Part shown: positions 32,959-44,600 of the stretch, piece after piece | How positions within the stretch are numbered: the first letter of the stretch is position 1 | Layout: the number at the start of each line of letters is the position of its first letter | Translations under genes and position numbers: made by a program | Notes under the pieces: model-generated | Database searches by the model: none | Seen by the model: the letters and a program-made list of their open reading frames with translations, nothing else | What the model was told of the DNA's origin: nothing | Source: Bufo bufo | Taxonomy: Eukaryota; Chordata; Amphibia; Anura; Bufonidae | DNA length: 64,000 nucleotides | Direction of reading: 5' to 3' | Assembly: GCF_905171765.1 (NCBI RefSeq) | Contig: NC_053393.1 | Location: 62,961,371-63,025,370 of the forward strand

Positions 32959-35505
32959 GATCCTGTCGGGGGCAGATCTTGGGTGGAGTCTCCTCGTCCC
33001 CGGTTTCCCGTGTTGACAAACCACTGATCACTGTTGTCCTCTCCTGGGTCGGGGGCTCGGTGACGACCCAGGCGTTGGTGGACTCTGGTGCTGGTGGTTT
33101 GTTCATTGATAGTGTGTTCGCTGCCGCCAATTCCATTCCTCTGCAGGCTCGAGGTTCCCCACTGGCTCTTGAGGCGATAGACGGCAGACCCCTTCTGTCG
33201 TCACACGTGACTCATGAGACCCTTCCAGTGGGGATAGCCATTGGTGCCGTTCACAGAGAGTCGGTCTGCCTCCAGGTTATTTCGTCTCCACACTACTCGG
33301 TTGTCTTGGGGTACCCCTGGCTCCGGAAGCATAATCCGACTTTCGATTGGAGATCGGCCGAGATCCTCTCGTGGTCACCGCAGTGTGGGGCTAGTTGCAT
33401 CCATGGGTCTGTCAAGTTGCTGTGTACTTCCTCGGACTCTCTGTTGCCCCCTGAATACGAGGAGTACCGGGATGTATTCGATAAGGTGCGCGCGGTTGCC
33501 CTACCTCCGCACCGCCCATACGATTGTGCCATAGAGTTACAACCTGGTGCCGTTCCTCCTCGTGGCAAAGTCTATCCACTGTCGGTAGCGGAGAATGAGG
33601 CCATGGATGAGTACGTGAGGGAGGCGCTTTCACGCGGACACATTCGCAAATCCTCGTCCCCGGCAGGGGCTGGATTTTTCTTTGTGAAAAAGAAGGGCGG
33701 TGAGTTGAGGCCTTGCATCGATTACAGGGGTCTCAATCGCATCACGATCAAGAACGCTTACCCGATACCCTTGATTTCCGAGCTGTTCGATCGCCTTAAA
33801 GGGGCCGCGGTCTTTACCAAACTCGACCTGAGGGCGGCATATAACCTGGTAAGGATCAAGGCGGGCGATGAGTGGAAGACCGCGTTTAACACCAGGACCG
33901 GTCATTATGAATCCTTGGTTATGCCCTTTGGGTTGTGCAATGCGCCCGCAGTGTTTCAGGAATTCATCAACGATGTTTTCCGTGACCTGTTGCAGCAGTG
34001 TGTGGTGGTCTATTTGGATGACATCTTGGTATATTCTGAATCCATGGAGGCCCACATTCTGGATGTCAGACGAGTGTTGCAACGGTTACGAGAGAACAAG
34101 CTGTTCGGTAAGCTTGAGAAATGCGAATTTCACCGATCCCAGGTAACCTTCTTAGGTTACATCATTTCCGCTGAGGGGTTCTCCATGGATCCTGAGAAGG
34201 TTTCGGCTGTCTTACAGTGGCCCCAGCCCAGTGGTCTTCGTTCCCTGCAGCGCTTTTTGGGCTTCGCCAATTATTATCGGAAGTTCATCAGGGACTTTTC
34301 CATGCTGGCCAAGCCTCTCACGGATCTGACCAGGAAGGGCAGTAATTCCCAGGTCTGGCCGCTCGAGGCCATCCGAGCTTTTGAGGCCCTAAAGTCCGCT
34401 TTTGTGTCGGCTCCGATTCTGTCGCATCCCAACCCTGGGTTGCCCTTTGTCCTCGAGGTGGACGCGTCTGAGACGGGAGTAGGCGCCCTTCTGTCTCAGC
34501 GTAGAACACCAGAGGGTCCTCTGCTTCCTTGTGGGTTTTACTCCCGGAAACTGTCTTCCGCGGAGTGCAACTATCAGATTGGTGACAGGGAGTTATTGGC
34601 CATCGTGCAGGCCCTTAAAGAATGGAGGCACTTGCTCGAGGGTTCGGTGGTTCCGGTTCTCATCCTGACGGACCATAAGAATCTGACCTACCTTTCTGAG
34701 GCCAAGAGATTGACACCACGTCAGGCCAGATGGGCTCTGTTCTTGTCACGTTTTAATTACGTGGTTTCCTACCTACCCGGTTCCAAGAACATCAGGGCGG
34801 ATGCCCTATCACGGCAGTACTCCGAGCTGTCCAGGGAGGAGTCGATTCCGACTTCGGTCATACCTCCGAATCAGATCCTGGCCGCCATTCGCACCAGCCT
34901 GACCTCTCCCCTGGGTGAGCAGATTTTGGCGGCTCAATCTGGTGCTCCCTCTGGGAGACCCAACGGCAGATGTTTTGTGCCTGAGGAGTTGCGCACTCGG
35001 TTGTTGCGAACCTACCATAACTCCAAGACCGCGGGGCATCCTGGAAAGAATCAGCTGTCCTGGGCTGTTTCACGTCTGTTCTGGTGGCCTTACCTACGTT
35101 CCGACATCGCCGCATATGTAGCGGCATGCTCCGTTTGTGCCCAGAGTAAGTCCCCTCGGCACCTTCCGTTGGGCCTTCTGCAACCCATAGCCACCGGGGA
35201 GCGCCCATGGTCACACCTGGGGATGGATTTCATTGTGGACCTCCCTGCATCCCGAGGCCATACGGTCATTCTCATGATTGTGGATCGGTTTTCCAAAATG
35301 TGCCACTGTGTTCCTCTCAAGAAGTTACCCTCTGCACAAGAGTTGGCCACGATTTTTGCCAGGGAGGTCTTCCGGTTGCACGGTTTGCCCAAGGAGATTG
35401 TGTCGGATCGGGGGAGTCAGTTTGTGTCCAGGTTCTGGCGCGCCTTTTGCTCCCAGTTGGGGATTCATCTCTCCTTCTCCTCGGCCTACCACCCTCAGTC
35501 CAATG
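32947..35505 (+). pseudogene. pol: Gypsy Pol, first part (protease, RT, RNase H, most of integrase)
   Basis: The minus-one frame stays open from the slippery site to the palindrome insertion. Visible domains are an aspartic protease with LVDSGAG (Asp at 33081) and a reverse transcriptase with VYLDDILVYSE (YLDD codons from 34011). RNase H has LEVDASETGVGA, then the DREL and TDHKNL motifs. An integrase zinc-binding region follows (HPGKNQLSWAV, then CSVCAQSK). The integrase core keeps its first two acidic residues (MDFIVDLP near 35225 and SDRGSQF near 35405). The frame is cut at YHPQSN by the insertion, which removes the third acidic residue from this piece. Confidence 0.92.
35491..35505 (+). 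repeat. Target duplication, left copy (ACCCTCAGTCCAATG)
   Basis: The 15 bp are repeated exactly at 39135-39149, on the other side of the palindrome. Both copies read the same Pol codons. Confidence 0.9.
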
Positions 35506-35626
35506 TAGAACAAATTTGTTCACACCGGGTTTTCTCCGCTGTGTATAGGGTTCCCACCCCAGAGTGTAGTATAACAAAAATCACAGCAGTGAGAGGTATT
35601 CTTTGATTGCAATTTATTTTTGCAGG

Positions 35627-35687
35627 TACTATGCGACATTCATGTGAACGCGTTTTCGGCTGTATTAGCCTTCATCAGACACTATGG
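35627..35687 (-). ncRNA. Candidate hammerhead ribozyme, left arm
   Basis: The reverse complement carries CTGATGA (35672-35678), the GGCT/AGCC helix and GAAA in the same order as in the right arm, where the details are given. It would be transcribed on the minus strand. Confidence 0.5.
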
Positions 35688-36913
35688 AACAGAGAACAAT
35701 AGTGTCATATACATATATACACAAAGCATATACATAGATTTATGTAATACACCATGGGTGACAATAAATCAAAAGGTACATAAAAGGTAAAACAAAAAGG
35801 AAAAAAAAGAACAAACAAGCACAATAAAGCAAAAAATGGCAAGCAGATAATTAATGAGAGATCATCCTGATGTGGAATTACAATTCAGAGCTACATAATA
35901 TAACGCTGGCATATAGCATAGGACTTGTATGGTGATGCGATGGTTCCTGAGGAAACAGATTAAGGAAAAAACCAGATCTAGAAAGGATCCTCTAATGCTG
36001 CCCATTCTAATAAGTTACAGGTTGAGGTAGTCAATGTTATGGTGATGAGAACAATATATCAAACAAATAGATAACCCCTAGTATGATAATGGAAGTGACA
36101 TAACAATCAGGTAACTAGATAGCCTAATGAGTCACAAGTTGAGATGGATAGCCAAGAGTATGGTAATGAGGACAACATATCTAGCAGATAAGTAACTCCA
36201 AGTATGATAAAGAAAATGACATATCAATATAGATAGTGAAATCCCCACTCAGGAGGACCTACCATTGCCGCTGAAGATTGAGGGAGAGAATTGAGGACAC
36301 ACAGGTGTAGATCAGGTGCTGTCAGCACCAGTGGTTTGCGGTGTGTGCCCATAGCAGTGTGATCCACTGCTTTAAATGTGTGCCAGAGAGCGCGCCAAGC
36401 GAAGGGGGCGGATCTGGGCAATGGAGCACGTGTGACGCCGTGCGTTCCATTGGCCGGAAGTGAATCGGCAAATGGAACGCATCGGGTCACGTGACTGCGT
36501 TCCAACGACCGGAAGTGAGTCGGTCTGTTGGATGCAGTCATCTGAAACAGCACTGGGGACTAGAAAAAGAAACCAAAGGATAAGAAATTGTGTGGAATAG
36601 AATAATATAGAGAAAAGGAAGATATGGATATGGCATAATATAGTTATATGTGAAGGGAAAATATTAGTTATACAGTGTACATGGTCAAATGTGGTTGTAT
36701 ATACTGGTAATATCGTACAGTGTGTATACAGAACTAAAGTGATATGATTACCGTGTAATGTGACATGATATAGTATTGATATAAGTTAGTTGGAAATATA
36801 GGTAAAGGATACAGTAAACGGCACGTGGTCCAAGAGGTGGGGATCAGGAAGCCTGTCAGAAAAAGGGAAAAATAAGGGTTAATATGATAATTGGACATAT
36901 ATACATAACCACA

Positions 36914-37342
36914 TTATAATAAACATTGAATCTCATATTCTTTGTTCATTCCTTTAGGATGAAGCGTCTGCAGTGTGTGTATCCAGTAGGCCTCTCTGAA
37001 TTTGAGATTTCTGATCCTGTTGCCCCCTCTGCGGGGTGGAGGTACCTGCTCTATTACCTGGTATTTTAATTGGGATATGGAGTGTTTATGTTTATCAAAG
37101 TGTGCCGGGACTGGTAGCAGAAGGTTTTTCCTCCGAATCGTAGATTTGTGTTGGCAAATCCTGTCTCGTGCTTTCTGAGTAGTTTCGCCTACATAGGCCA
37201 TTCCGCAAGGGCATTTTATAAGGTAGATTACAAAGTCTGTGTCGCAGGTAAAGAAACCGTTTATATTGAACATTTTACCAGTTTGGGGGTGTGTAAATTG
37301 GGAACCTTTCTGTACGTTGGAACACTGGGAACATGTGAGGCA
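36914..37342 (-). pseudogene. Penelope-like GIY-YIG C-terminal fragment, left arm
   Basis: The minus-strand open frame of 213 codons starts beyond the arm, but only the part inside the arm, about 142 codons, is genuine. The rest reads through the spacer and the opposite arm. Its features match the right-arm copy: a CLTCSQC cysteine cluster, CDTDFVIYLIKCPCG, YVGETTQKARDRI and REAYWIH. It lacks the reverse transcriptase. Confidence 0.8.
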
Positions 37343-37360
37343 AGAAAAGGCACATTCCCA

Positions 37361-37789
37361 TGCCTCACATGTTCCCAGTGTTCCAACGTACAGAAAGGTT
37401 CCCAATTTACACACCCCCAAACTGGTAAAATGTTCAATATAAACGGTTTCTTTACCTGCGACACAGACTTTGTAATCTACCTTATAAAATGCCCTTGCGG
37501 AATGGCCTATGTAGGCGAAACTACTCAGAAAGCACGAGACAGGATTTGCCAACACAAATCTACGATTCGGAGGAAAAACCTTCTGCTACCAGTCCCGGCA
37601 CACTTTGATAAACATAAACACTCCATATCCCAATTAAAATACCAGGTAATAGAGCAGGTACCTCCACCCCGCAGAGGGGGCAACAGGATCAGAAATCTCA
37701 AATTCAGAGAGGCCTACTGGATACACACACTGCAGACGCTTCATCCTAAAGGAATGAACAAAGAATATGAGATTCAATGTTTATTATAA
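37361..37789 (+). pseudogene. Penelope-like GIY-YIG C-terminal fragment, right arm
   Basis: About 142 codons end at a TAA. The first residues are a cysteine cluster (CLTCSQC) of the linker that precedes the endonuclease in Penelope-like proteins. Next come FTHPQTG, then the GIY-YIG core with IYLIKCPCGMAYVGE, the catalytic Arg in KARDRI, QHKS, and the conserved Glu in FREAYWIH. The protein would end with GMNKEYEIQCLL. The N-terminal reverse transcriptase is missing and the start is set by the palindrome junction, so the fragment cannot be expressed as a full enzyme. Confidence 0.85.
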
Positions 37790-39014
37790 TGTGGTTATGT
37801 ATATATGTCCAATTATCATATTAACCCTTATTTTTCCCTTTTTCTGACAGGCTTCCTGATCCCCACCTCTTGGACCACGTGCCGTTTACTGTATCCTTTA
37901 CCTATATTTCCAACTAACTTATATCAATACTATATCATGTCACATTACACGGTAATCATATCACTTTAGTTCTGTATACACACTGTACGATATTACCAGT
38001 ATATACAACCACATTTGACCATGTACACTGTATAACTAATATTTTCCCTTCACATGTAACTATATTATGCCATATCCATATCTTCCTTTTCTCTATATTA
38101 TTCTATTCCACACAATTTCTTATCCTTTGGTTTCTTTTTCTAGTCCCCAGTGCTGTTTCAGATGACTGCATCCAACAGACCGACTCACTTCCGGTCGTTG
38201 GAACGCAGTCACGTGACCCGATGCGTTCCATTTGCCGATTCACTTCCGGCCAATGGAACGCACGGCGTCACACGTGCTCCATTGCCCAGATCCGCCCCCG
38301 TCGCTTGGCGCGCTCTCTGGCACACATTTAAAGCAGTGGATCACACTGCTATGGGCACACACCGCAAACCACTGGTGCTGACAGCACCTGATCTACACCT
38401 GTGTGTCCTCAATTCTCTCCCTCAATCTTCAGCGGCAATGGTAGGTCCTCCTGAGTGGGGATTTCACTATCTATATTGATATGTCATTTTCTTTATCATA
38501 CTTGGAGTTACTTATCTGCTAGATATGTTGTCCTCATTACCATACTCGTGGCTATCCATCTCAACTTGTGACTCATTAGGCTATCTAGTTACCTGATTGT
38601 TATGTCACTTCCATTATCATACTAGGGGTTATCTATTTGTTTGATATATTGTTCTCATCACCATAACATTGACTACCTCAACCTGTAACTTATTAGAATG
38701 GGCAGCATTAGAGGATCCTTTCTAGATCTGGTTTTTTCCTTAATCTGTTTCCTCAGGAACCATCGCATCACCATACAAGTCCTATGCTATATGCCAGCGT
38801 TATATTATGTAGCTCTGAATTGTAATTCCACATCAGGATGATCTCTCATTATTATCTGCTTGCCATTTTTTGCTTTATTGTGCTTGTTTGTTCTTTTTTT
38901 TCCTTTTTGTTTTACCTTTTATGTACCTTTTGATTTATTGTCACCCATGGTGTATTACATAAATCTATGTATATGCTTTGTATATATATGTATATGACAC
39001 TATTGTTCTCTGTT

Positions 39015-39075
39015 CCATAGTGTCTGATGAAGGCTAATACAGCCGAAAACGCGTTCACATGAATGTCACATAGTA
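39015..39075 (+). ncRNA. Candidate hammerhead ribozyme, right arm
   Basis: CTGATGA (39024-39030) is followed by one extra A, a perfect 4 bp helix GGCT/AGCC around an AATAC loop, and GAAA (39045-39048). Then come A, a CGCG loop and T, T, C. The GAAA end pairs with TT, giving a two-base helix III, and cleavage would fall after C 39056. Helix I is short (TGT with ACA, plus a wobble). Hammerhead motifs with tiny helix III are known in Penelope-like elements. The extra A and the short helix I leave doubt. Confidence 0.5.
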
Positions 39076-39134
39076 CCTGCAAAAATAAATTGCAATCAAA
39101 GAATACCTCTCACTGCTGTGATTTTTGTTATACT

Positions 39135-39931
39135 ACCCTCAGTCCAATGGGGCCGCAGAACGATCCAATCAGGCCTTGGAGCAATTCCTTCGTTGCTATG
39201 TCTCCGATCACCAAGACAATTGGGTTGACCTTCTGCCTTGGGCTGAGTTTGCCAGGAACACGGCGGTGAACTCTTCCTCTGGGACGTCTCCCTTCATGGC
39301 CAATTATGGGTTCCAACCTGCCGTGTTACCGGAGGTATTCTCTCCCCAAGATATTCCGGCTGTGGAGGATCACCTTTCCGTCCTACGTGCTTCTTGGGTA
39401 CAGATCCAGAAGTCCCTTGAGGCCTCTGCGCAGCGCCAGAGACTCCAGGCTGATCGCAGACGAGCGCCTGCTCCTTCCTACCAGGTCGGAGACCGTGTAT
39501 GGTTGTCCACCCGCAACCTCAACCTTCGAGTGCCCACTCCCAAGCTGGCGCCTCGCTTTGTTGGTCCCTTCCGAGTGCTTCGCAGGGTAAACCCGGTAGC
39601 CTATGCCCTTGCGCTTCCTCCTGGCATGCGGATCTCTAACGTGTTTCATGTCTCCCTGTTGAAGCCACTGGTGTGTAATCGTTTCACTTCCTCGGTTCCT
39701 CGGCCTCGTCCGGTCCGAGTGGGCAATCATGAGGAGTATGAGGTGAGCAATATCCTGGACTCACACCTGGTCCGCGGTCGGGTGCAGTTTTTGGTCCATT
39801 GGCGTGGTTATGGTCCAGAGGAGCGTTCCTGGGTTTCCTCCGCAGATGTCCATGCTCCTGCCTTGCTCCGAGCTTTCCACGCACGCTTCCCTCAGAAACC
39901 GTTTTTTGCTCCGCGGAGGAGGGGCCTTTGA
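39135..39931 (+). pseudogene. pol: Gypsy Pol, second part (integrase end and chromodomain)
   Basis: The frame resumes at the right copy of the duplicated target and runs 265 codons to TGA. The start has PQSNGAAERSN with the third catalytic acidic residue (Glu). Further on are the integrase C-terminal GPFRVLRRV region and the NVFHVSLLKP motif. A chromodomain follows (YEVSNILDSH, then FLVHWRGYGPEERSWV), which in chromoviruses guides integration through histone binding. The piece is open in register with the first part, so Pol would be continuous without the palindrome. Confidence 0.92.
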
Positions 39932-39942
39932 GGGGGAGGTAC
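39930..39942 (+). promoter_or_regulatory. Polypurine tract of the Gypsy element
   Basis: GAGGGGGAGG followed by TAC ends directly at the 3' LTR. It is the expected plus-strand primer. It starts within the pol stop. Confidence 0.7.
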
Positions 39943-40399
39943 TGTCATGGTCTTACCTTCTTGCTGTTCTCCTTCGTTTGACATGTGCTGGCGGCCATCT
40001 TGGTTTCTGGGTTTCTTGTAGCCTTCCACCCTGCGGCTCCTCCTTCCCACTGGGAGGAGCTGGGTGCCTAGCCATATATATAGGAGGTCTGTGGCTTCAG
40101 TTCCTTGCTTGGTCCTCCTGTGTTCACATGCTTCTAAGACTGCTGCTGCTTCTGGTTCCTGATCCTGGCTTCGTCTGACTACCCTGCTGGTTCCTGATCC
40201 TGGCTTCGTCTGACTACCCTGCTGGTTCCTGATCCTGGCTTCGTCTGACTACCCTTCTGGTTCCTGATCTCTGGCCTCTCAAAGACTCTGCTTCGGTTTC
40301 ACCATTCGTTTGGACTTTTGCTTTACAGCTTTATTTTCAATAAAGCCTTCTTATTTTCACTTATCTCTTGTTGTACGTCTGGTTCATGGTTCCGTGACA
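39943..40399 (+). repeat. Gypsy 3' LTR (457 bp)
   Basis: It starts TGTCATGG and ends CCGTGACA. It is collinear with the 5' LTR except for the loss of 9 bp near 39985 and one substitution near 40065. CTGTG follows (40400-40404). Confidence 0.95.
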
Positions 40400-41640
40400 C
40401 TGTGGTTATCACCCCATATAGACTCCCTGATCACCCCCCTGTCATTGATCACCCCCCTGTAAAGCTCCATTCAGATGTCCGCATGATTTTTACGGATGCA
40501 CTGATAGATGGATCGGATCCGCAAAACGCATCCGGACGTCTGAATGAAGCCTCTACAGGGGCATGATCAATGACTGTGGTTATCACCCCATATAGACTCC
40601 CTGATCACCCCCCTGTCATTGATTACACCCCTGTCATTGATCAACCCCCTGTAAAGCTCCATTCAGATGTCCGCATGATTTTTACGGATCCACTGATAGA
40701 TGGATCGGATCCGCAAAACGCATCCGGACGTCTGAATGAAGCCTTACAGGGGCGTGATCAATGACTGTGGTTATCACCCCATATAGACTCCCTGATCACC
40801 CCCCTGTCATTGATTACCCCCCTGTAAAGCTCCATTCAGATGTCCGCATGATTTTTACGGATGCACTGATAGATGGATCGGATCCGCAAAACGCATCCGG
40901 ACGTCTGAATGAAGCCTTACAGGGGCATGATCAATGACTGTGGTTATCACCCCATATAGACTCCCTGATCACCCCCCTGTCATTGATTACACCCCTGTCA
41001 TTGATCAACCCCCTGTAAAGCTCCATTCAGATGTCCGCATGATTTTTACGGATCCACTGATAGATGGATCGGATCCGCAAAACGCATCCGGACGTCTGAA
41101 TGAAGCCTTACAGGGGCGTGATCAATGACTGTGGTGATCACCCCATATAGACTCCCTGATCACCCCCCTGTCATTGATTACCCCCCTGTCATTGATCACC
41201 CCCCTGTAAAGCTCCATTCAGTTGTTTGCATGATTTTTACGGATCCACTGATAGATGGATCGGATCCGCAAAACGCATACGGACGTCTGAATGAAGCCTT
41301 ACAGGGGCGTGATCAATGACTGTGGTTATCACCCCATATAGACTCCCTGATCACCCCCCTGTCATTGATTACACCCCTGTCATTGATCAACCCCCTGTAA
41401 AGCTCCATTCAGATGTCTGCATGATTTTTACGGCTCCACTGATAGATGGATCGGATCCGCAAAACGCATACGGACGTCTGAATGAAGCCTTCCAGGGGGG
41501 GTGATCAATGACTGTGGTGATCACCCCATATAGACTCCCTGATCACCCCCCTGTCATTGATCACCCCCCTGTCATTGATCACTCCCCCTGTCATTGATCA
41601 CCCCCCTGTCATTGATCACCCCTCTGTAAGGCTCCATTCA
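40400..41640. repeat. 191 bp tandem array, right of the Gypsy element
   Basis: Six units start with 'gactgtggt' near 40570, 40760, 40935, 41127, 41318 and 41510, mostly 191-192 bp apart, one of about 172 bp. Each has 'gctccattcagatgtccgca' and an inverted partner 'gacgtctgaatgaagcc' around 'gatggatcggatccg', so each unit contains a MITE-like hairpin. Short frames of 62-66 codons arise in every unit and are not genes. Confidence 0.9.
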
Positions 41641-44600
41641 GACATTTTTTTGGCCCAAGATAGCGGAATTATTTTTTTTTTTCTTACAAAGTCTCATATT
41701 CCACTAACTTGTGTCAAAAAATAAAATCTCACATGAACTCACCATACCCCTCACGGAATCCAAATGCGTAAAATTTTTTAGACATTTATATTCCAGACTT
41801 CTTCTCACGCTTTAGGGCCCCTAGAATGCCAGGGCAGTATAAATACCCCACATGTGACCCCATTTCGGAAAGAAGACACCCCCAGGTATTCCGTGAGGGG
41901 CATATTGAGTCCATGAAAGATTAAAATTTTTGTCCCAAGTTAGCGGAACGGGAGACGTTGTGAGAAAAAAATTAAAAATATCAATTTCCGCTAACTTGTG
42001 CCAAAAAAAAAAAAAATTCTATGAACTCGCAATGCCCCTCATTGAATACCTTGGGGTGTCTTCTTTCCAAAATGGGGTCACATGTGGGGTATTTATACTG
42101 CCCTGGCATTCTAGGGGCCCCAAAGCGTGAGAAGAAGTCTGGTATCCAAATGTCTAAAAATGCCCTCCTAAAAGGAATTTGGGCACCTTTGCGCATCTAG
42201 GCTGCAAAAAAGTGTCACACATCTGGTATCACCGTACTCAGGAGAAGTTGGGGAATGTGTTTTGGGGTGTCATTTTACATATACCCATGCTGGGTGAGAG
42301 AAATATCTTGGTCAAATGCCAACTTTGTATAAAAAAATGGGAAAAGTTGTCTTTTGCCAAGATATTTCTCTCACCCAGCAAGGGTATATGTAAAATGACA
42401 CCCCAAAACACATTCCCCAACTTCTCCTGAATACGGCGATACCACATGTGTGACACTTTTTTGCAGCCTAGGTGGGCAAAGGGGCCCATATTCCAAAGAG
42501 CACCTTTAGGATTTCACAGGTCATTTACCTACTTACCACACATTAGGGCCCCTGGAAAATGCCAGGGCAGTATAACTACCCCACAAGTGACCCCATTTTG
42601 GAAAGAAGACACCCCAAGGTATTCCGTGAGGGGCATGGCGAGTTCCTAGAATTTTTTATTTTTTGTCACAAGTTAGTGGAAAATGCTGATTTTTTTAATT
42701 TTATTATTTTCATACAAAGTCTCATATTCCACTAACTTGTGACAAAAAATAAAAACTTCCATGAACTCACTATGCCCATCAGCGAATACCTTGGGGTCTC
42801 TTCTTTCCAAAATGGGGTCACTTGTGGGGTAGTTATACTGCCCTGGCATTCTAGGGGCCCAAATGTGTGGTAAGGAGTTTGAAATCAAATTCTGTAAAAA
42901 ATGACCAGTGAAATCCGAAAGGTGCTCTTTGGAATATGGGCCCCTTTGCCCACCTAGGCTGCAAAAAAGTGTCACACATCTGGTATCTCCGTACTCAGGA
43001 GAAGTTGGGGAATGTGTTTTGGGGTGTCATTTTACATATACCCATGCTGGGTGAGAGAAATATCTTGGCAAAAGACAACTTTTCCCATTTTTTTATACAA
43101 AGTTGGCATTTGACCAAGATATTTCTCTCACCCAGCATGGGTATATGTAAAAAGACACCCCAAAACACATTCCTCAACTTCTCCTGAATACAGAGATACC
43201 AGATGTGTGACACTTTTTTGCAGCCTAGGTGGGCAAAGGGGCCCATATTCCAAAGAGCACCTTTCGGATTTCACAGGTCATTTTTTACAGAATTTGATTT
43301 CAAACTCCTTACCACACATTTGGGCCCCTAGAATGCCAGGGCAGTATAACTACCCCACAAGTGACCCCATTTTGGAAAGAAGAGACCCCAAGGTATTCGC
43401 TGATGGGCATAGTGAGTTCATGGAAGTTTTTATTTTTTGTCACAAGTTAGTGGAATATGAGACTTTGTATGAAAAAAAAAAAAAAAAAAAAAAATCATCA
43501 TTTTCCACTAACTTGTGACAAAAAATAAAAAATTCTAGGAACTTGCCATGCCCCTCACGGAATACCTTGGGGTGTCTTCTTTCCAAAATGGGGTCACTTG
43601 TGGGGTAGTTATACTGCCCTGGCATTCTAGGGGCCCAAATGTGTGGTAAGGAGTTTGAAATCAAATTCTGTAAAAAATGACCTGTGAAATCCGAAAGGTG
43701 CTCTTTGGAATGTGGGCCCCTTTGCCCACCTAGGCTGCAAAAAAGTGTCACACATCTGGTATCTCCGTACTCAGAAGAAGTTGGGGAATGTGTTTTGGGG
43801 TGTCATTTTACATATACCCATGCTGGGTGAGAGAAATATCTTGGCAAAAGACAACTTTTCCCATTTTTTTATACAAAGTTGGCATTTGACCAAGATATTT
43901 ATCTCACCCAGCATGGGTATATGTAAAATGACACCCCAAAACACATTTCTCAACTTCTCCTGAATACAGAGATACCAGATGTGTGACACTTTTTTGCAGC
44001 CTAGGTGGGCAAAGGGGCCCATATTCCAAAGAGCACCTTTCGGATTTCACAGGTCATTTTTTACAGAATTTGATTTCAAACTCCTTACCACACATTTGGG
44101 CCCCTAGAATGCCAGGGCAGTATAACTACCCCACAAGTGACCCCATTTTGGAAAGAAGAGACCCCAAGGTATTTCGTGATGGGCATAGTGAGTTCATAGA
44201 AGTTTTTATTTTTTGTCACAAGTTAGTGGAATATGAGACTTTGTAAGAAAAAAAAAAAAATCATCATTTTCCGCTAACTTGTGACAAAAAATAAAAAGTT
44301 CTATGAACTCACTATGCCCATCAGCGAATACCTTAGGGTGTGTACTTTCCGAAATAGGGTCATTTGTGGGGTGTTTGTACTGTCTGGCCATTGTAGAACC
44401 TCAGGAAACATGACAGGTGCTCAGAAAGTCAGAGCTGCTTCAAAAAGCGGAAATTCGCATTTTTGTATCATAGTTTGTAAACGCTATAACTTTTACCCAA
44501 AGCATTTTTTTTTTACCCAAACATTTTTTTTTTATCAAAGACATGTAGAACAATAAATTTAGAGCAAAATTTATATATGGATCTCGTTTTTTTTGCAAAA

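Larger units (their letters stand above)
35506..39134. mobile_element. Head-to-head pair of 5'-truncated Penelope-like elements (palindrome)
   Basis: Two arms of about 1775 bp (35568-37342 and 37361-39135) are reverse complements, separated by an 18 bp spacer. Each arm holds the last ~140 codons of a Penelope-like protein and its 3' region, with the 3' ends facing outward. A 15 bp target duplication flanks the whole, so it entered as one unit or as two joined copies. A further 62 bp (35506-35567) lies only on the left. Small differences between arms show they are separate copies. Confidence 0.88.
31490..40399 (+). mobile_element. Gypsy/Metaviridae chromodomain LTR retrotransposon
   Basis: Two LTRs in direct orientation (TGTCATGG to CCGTGACA) flank gag and pol, and CTGTG is duplicated outside. 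The order gag, protease, reverse transcriptase, RNase H, integrase and a C-terminal chromodomain identifies a chromovirus of the Tf1/sushi type. A PBS-like stretch next to the left LTR matches the complement of the predicted mRNA start rather than a tRNA. The LTRs differ by one 9 bp indel and about one substitution, so the insertion is young. Pol is broken only by the Penelope-type palindrome at 35506-39134; no other stop interrupts it. Confidence 0.93.

Noticed and set aside
37148..37360. First 71 codons of the plus-strand 213-codon frame in the Penelope palindrome
   Set aside because: They read the opposite arm and spacer in antisense. Only the part from 37361 is Penelope protein.
40400..41640. 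CRISPR-like appearance of regular repeats
   Set aside because: The whole 191 bp unit repeats without unique spacers, and the context is a vertebrate transposon.
41981..44246. Several 60-100 codon frames in both directions
   Set aside because: They recur identically on opposite strands because of the inverted modules, and have no domain.
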